Assembly (NCBI RefSeq): GCF_036173125.1
Contig: NZ_CP108054.1
Location: 2,790,001 to 2,854,000, forward strand
Source: Streptomyces sp. NBC_00286
GTDB taxonomy: Bacteria; Actinomycetota; Actinomycetes; Streptomycetales; Streptomycetaceae
Direction: 5' to 3'
DNA length: 64,000 nt
Part shown: one piece after another, positions 61,688-64,000 of the stretch
Layout: every line of letters starts with the position of its first letter
How positions within the stretch are numbered: position 1 is the first letter of the stretch
The notes under the pieces: model-generated
Databases searched by the model: none
Seen by the model: only the letters and a program-made list of their open reading frames with translations
What the model was told of the DNA's origin: nothing
Made by a program: the position numbers and the translations under genes

Positions 61688-64000
61688 TCAGCCCTTCTCC
61701 AGGTACTGCTCCCTCTCCTCGTCCAGCAAGGCCTGCAGAGCCGTGCGCAGGGCGGGCAGGCGCGTGAGGTCGGGGTCCGCGGCGACGACCGCGGTCGCCT
61801 CCTCGCGGGCCTCGGCGATGATGTCCTCGTCCTCTATGACGGTGAGCATGCGCAGCGAGGAACGCACACCGGACTGGGCCTGGCCGAGGACGTCTCCCTC
61901 CCGGCGCTGTTCCAGGTCGATGCGGGACAGCTCGAAGCCGTCCAGCGTGGCGGCCACGGCGCCGAGGCGCGCCCGGGCCGGGCTGGCCTCCGGCATCTCG
62001 GTGACCAGGAGGCAGAGCCCGGCGGCCGAGCCCCGGCCGACCCGGCCGCGCAGCTGGTGCAGCTGCGAGACGCCGAACCGGTCCGCGTCCATGATCACCA
62101 TCACCGTGGCGTTCGGGACGTTCACACCCACCTCGATCACCGTCGTGGCGACCAGGACGTCCGTCTCGCCCGAGGCGAAGCGGCGCATCACGGCGTCCTT
62201 GTCGTCCGGCTGCATACGGCCGTGCAGCACCTCGACCTTGAGCCCCTGGAGCGGGCCCTTGGCGAGCTGTTCGGCGACGTCCAGGACGGCGAGCGGCGGA
62301 CGCTTCTCGGCCTCGTCCTCCGGGGACTTCTTCTTGGCCGAACCGGCCGAACCGTCCTCCTCGTCGCCAATGCGCGGGCAGACCACGTACGCCTGATGCC
62401 CGTTGGACACCTCCTCCCGTACGCGCTCCCACGCGCGCGCCAGGAAGTGCGGTTTGTCGGCGGCGGGGACGACATGGCTGGCGATGGGTGAACGTCCGGC
62501 GGGGAGCTGGTCGAGAACGGAGGTCTCCAGGTCACCGAAGACGGTCATCGCGACCGTACGCGGGATGGGTGTGGCCGTCATGACCAGCAGGTGGGGTGGC
62601 TGCTTGCCCTTGCCGCGCAGGGCGTCCCGCTGCTCGACCCCGAACCGGTGCTGCTCGTCGACCACGACCAGGCCCAGGTCGTGGAACTGCACCTTGTCCT
62701 CGATCAGCGCATGCGTGCCGATCACGATCCCCGCCTCGCCCGTGACGAGATCGAGCAGCGCCTGCCTTCGGGCGGCGGCACCCATGGAGCCGGTCAGCAG
62801 CACCACCTTCGTGGCCTGCTCGGCCCCGCCCAGCATCCCTCCCTCGGCCAGCTCCCCCATCATCTCCGTGATCGACCGGTGGTGCTGCTGCGCGAGCACT
62901 TCGGTGGGCGCGAGCATCGCGGCCTGTCCGCCCGCGTCTACGACGGCGAGCATGGCGCGCAGCGCCACCATGGTGTTGTGGGTCACTGTGAAGTTGTCGG
63001 TGACATACGCGTGACTCGGGTGGGCGACGCTGATGCACTGGACCGGCTTACACCCCACGTACTCGACGGCGCGGATCCCACGCCGGAACGTGTTGTATTT
63101 CGGCCGGGGGCGCATGCGGCCCGCTTTCCGGGCAAGCCGGAAGGGGACGAACTCCTCGGGCAAGGCAATCGACACGTTGAAGGCGGATTTCTTCGGCAGC
63201 ACCCTCGCCCGGCCTCCAAGCGACCGGACCAGCCAGGCAACGTCATCGGCCAGCTGCCTGGAGACCGAACAGAATGAGACGCTCATGCCTTGAGCGTCCA
63301 CCGTCCCATCCGTGTCCATCAGCCCCTGCAACACGGCAAGGCGGTCCTTGATCGACGTGTTCATGAAGACAGAGGGGAGAAACTTGTCGTGCGAGCTTGC
63401 CCCCCAAAGCCCCAGCGAACGCAGCACACCGATAACCGGATTCCTCCGTGTCCCGCCTTTCGGCCCGGACAGTCTGATGGTGTAGTCGCAGCGCGAGCCG
63501 GGCACCGGCACCAGCTCGCAATCCGGAACCACGGCGGAGCGCACAGCAGCAAGAATCTCTTCGTCGATCGTCGACACACGAAGGTTGTGTCGAAATGATC
63601 CATCGCCCAGAAGCAGTCCAAAAAGATAAGGATCCAGAGGCGGCATCGTGCCGTCGCTCAGGTCCACTGGCGTCGCTTCAGGCAGATACCACTTCGACGA
63701 GCCATTGGCCTTGTAGGTATCTGCTCTGATCTCCCGCGTGGTCAACACCTTCGGCGCCTGCCCCCGGTCCCAGGCACAACTGGTGCCCACGATCCACAGA
63801 TGCTCGTCATCGCATTCCACGGCGGTGTCGTCGGACAGAATCAACCGCCAAACGTCCCGCTGGCCCTGCGGGAAGACTCCGTCCACCAGGGCGATTTCTC
63901 CCGTGGGAGTCACCACCGCATCGCCCTCCGAGACGTCGCCCATTCTCTTGAATCCTGTGGGCGTCAGGACCAGGGAGTCGAGTGGCTGCGCCTTTCCGGA
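61688..64000 (-). CDS. recG: ATP-dependent DNA helicase RecG, interrupted by an intein (5' end outside window)
   Basis: Branch-migration helicase for stalled forks. The visible part is three N-extein residues (SGK), a 339-residue intein, and a 428-residue C-extein. The C-extein starts TMVALRAMLAVVDAGGQ, completing Walker A GSGKT, and continues with APTEVLAQQHHRS, the DEQH box VVVDEQHRFGVEQ, TATPIPRTVAMTVFGD, and QLRGRVGRGSAAGLCLLV. The N-terminal wedge domain and the gene start lie beyond base 64000. Splicing must restore GSGKT for ATP binding, so helicase activity depends on it. Confidence 0.94.
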   Translation of the reverse strand, partial: SGKAQPLDSLVLTPTGFKRMGDVSEGDAVVTPTGEIALVDGVFPQGQRDVWRLILSDDTAVECDDEHLWIVGTSCAWDRGQAPKVLTTREIRADTYKANGSSKWYLPEATPVDLSDGTMPPLDPYLFGLLLGDGSFRHNLRVSTIDEEILAAVRSAVVPDCELVPVPGSRCDYTIRLSGPKGGTRRNPVIGVLRSLGLWGASSHDKFLPSVFMNTSIKDRLAVLQGLMDTDGTVDAQGMSVSFCSVSRQLADDVAWLVRSLGGRARVLPKKSAFNVSIALPEEFVPFRLARKAGRMRPRPKYNTFRRGIRAVEYVGCKPVQCISVAHPSHAYVTDNFTVTHNTMVALRAMLAVVDAGGQAAMLAPTEVLAQQHHRSITEMMGELAEGGMLGGAEQATKVVLLTGSMGAAARRQALLDLVTGEAGIVIGTHALIEDKVQFHDLGLVVVDEQHRFGVEQRDALRGKGKQPPHLLVMTATPIPRTVAMTVFGDLETSVLDQLPAGRSPIASHVVPAADKPHFLARAWERVREEVSNGHQAYVVCPRIGDEEDGSAGSAKKKSPEDEAEKRPPLAVLDVAEQLAKGPLQGLKVEVLHGRMQPDDKDAVMRRFASGETDVLVATTVIEVGVNVPNATVMVIMDADRFGVSQLHQLRGRVGRGSAAGLCLLVTEMPEASPARARLGAVAATLDGFELSRIDLEQRREGDVLGQAQSGVRSSLRMLTVIEDEDIIAEAREEATAVVAADPDLTRLPALRTALQALLDEEREQYLEKG
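62975..63991 (-). other. Class 3-type intein with LAGLIDADG endonuclease in RecG
   Basis: 339 residues. Block A starts AQPLDSLVLTPTGFKRMGD, with Ala1 and not Cys/Ser. Block B has DDEHLWIVG with Trp66. Block F has PVQCISVAHPSHAYV with Cys319, and block G ends FTVTHN with Thr337, His338 and Asn339. These Trp, Cys and Thr residues are the set described for class 3 inteins. The +1 extein residue is Thr. The central part carries two endonuclease motifs, FGLLLGDGSF (Asp130) and LQGLMDTDGT (Asp228). It is less GC-rich than the host gene, consistent with arrival by homing. Confidence 0.9.

Noticed and set aside
63626..63630. A TTA codon in the recG intein
   Set aside because: The TTA bases fall across two codons (Pro-Tyr) in the intein frame; they are not a leucine codon.

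Overview
This 64 kb window is chromosomal DNA of a Streptomyces. It is very GC-rich, GTG starts are common, and it carries the sporulation sigma factor whiG, the differentiation regulator nsdA, four adjacent type I signal peptidase genes and a mycothiol-type DinB-fold enzyme. Two genes contain a rare leucine TTA codon. The gene order (rlmN, cdsA, frr, pyrH, tsf, rpsB, whiG, dprA, sip genes, rplS, trmD, rimM, rpsP, ffh, glnD-glnK-amtB, nsdA, ftsY, glcP, smc, mutM, rnc, rpmF, coaD, rsmD, recG) is, from what I know of the genus, that of the conserved core arm of a Streptomyces chromosome.

Layout. 0-3 kb: an aldehyde dehydrogenase (cut by the window edge) diverging from an Lrp-type regulator and a class III aminotransferase, probably amine or polyamine catabolism. 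3-7.8 kb: an unusual ABC ATPase and its permease, a VOC protein, a LOG-like protein and a DinB-fold enzyme. 7.7-11.9 kb: a thiamine-type ABC operon (thiB-thiP-thiQ, minus strand) under a TPP riboswitch. 11.9-18 kb: rlmN, cdsA, frr, pyrH, tsf and rpsB. 18-22.4 kb: a secreted M23-like protein, a TetR regulator, whiG and dprA, in a stretch full of minisatellite-like repeats. 22.4-26 kb: the yifB/comM-like gene, split by a 1.5 kb IS4-family element, then yraN. 26-34 kb: DUF2469, NUDIX, sipZ-Y-X-W, rplS, trmD, rimM, khpA, rpsP and a SprT-like gene. 34-38.5 kb: an archaeal/eukaryotic-type prolyl-tRNA synthetase, a methyltransferase and ffh. 38.6-45.8 kb: the nitrogen-signalling operon amtB-glnK-glnD with a GlnR-like box, nsdA, and a prim-pol-like protein with a TTA codon. 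45.8-54 kb: ftsY, an LLM oxidoreductase, glcP and smc. 54-64 kb: acylphosphatase, a CAP protein, an HxlR regulator, then mutM, rnc, rpmF, DUF177, a coiled-coil/QY-rich protein, coaD, rsmD and recG.

The most striking item is at the right edge. recG is interrupted exactly within its Walker A motif (GSGK/T) by a 339-residue intein. The intein has Ala at position 1, a Trp/Cys/Thr set in the places expected for class 3 inteins, a C-terminal His-Asn and two LAGLIDADG endonuclease motifs. Other points for follow-up are the IS4-type disruption of yifB with its perfect 19-bp ends and 10-bp target duplication, in-frame peptide-repeat expansions at the N-termini of DprA and the ThiQ-like ATPase, a 33-bp palindromic in-frame insertion in thiB, TTA codons in the M23-like and prim-pol-like genes, and several clean inverted repeats in promoter regions. 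I saw no rRNA, tRNA or CRISPR array.
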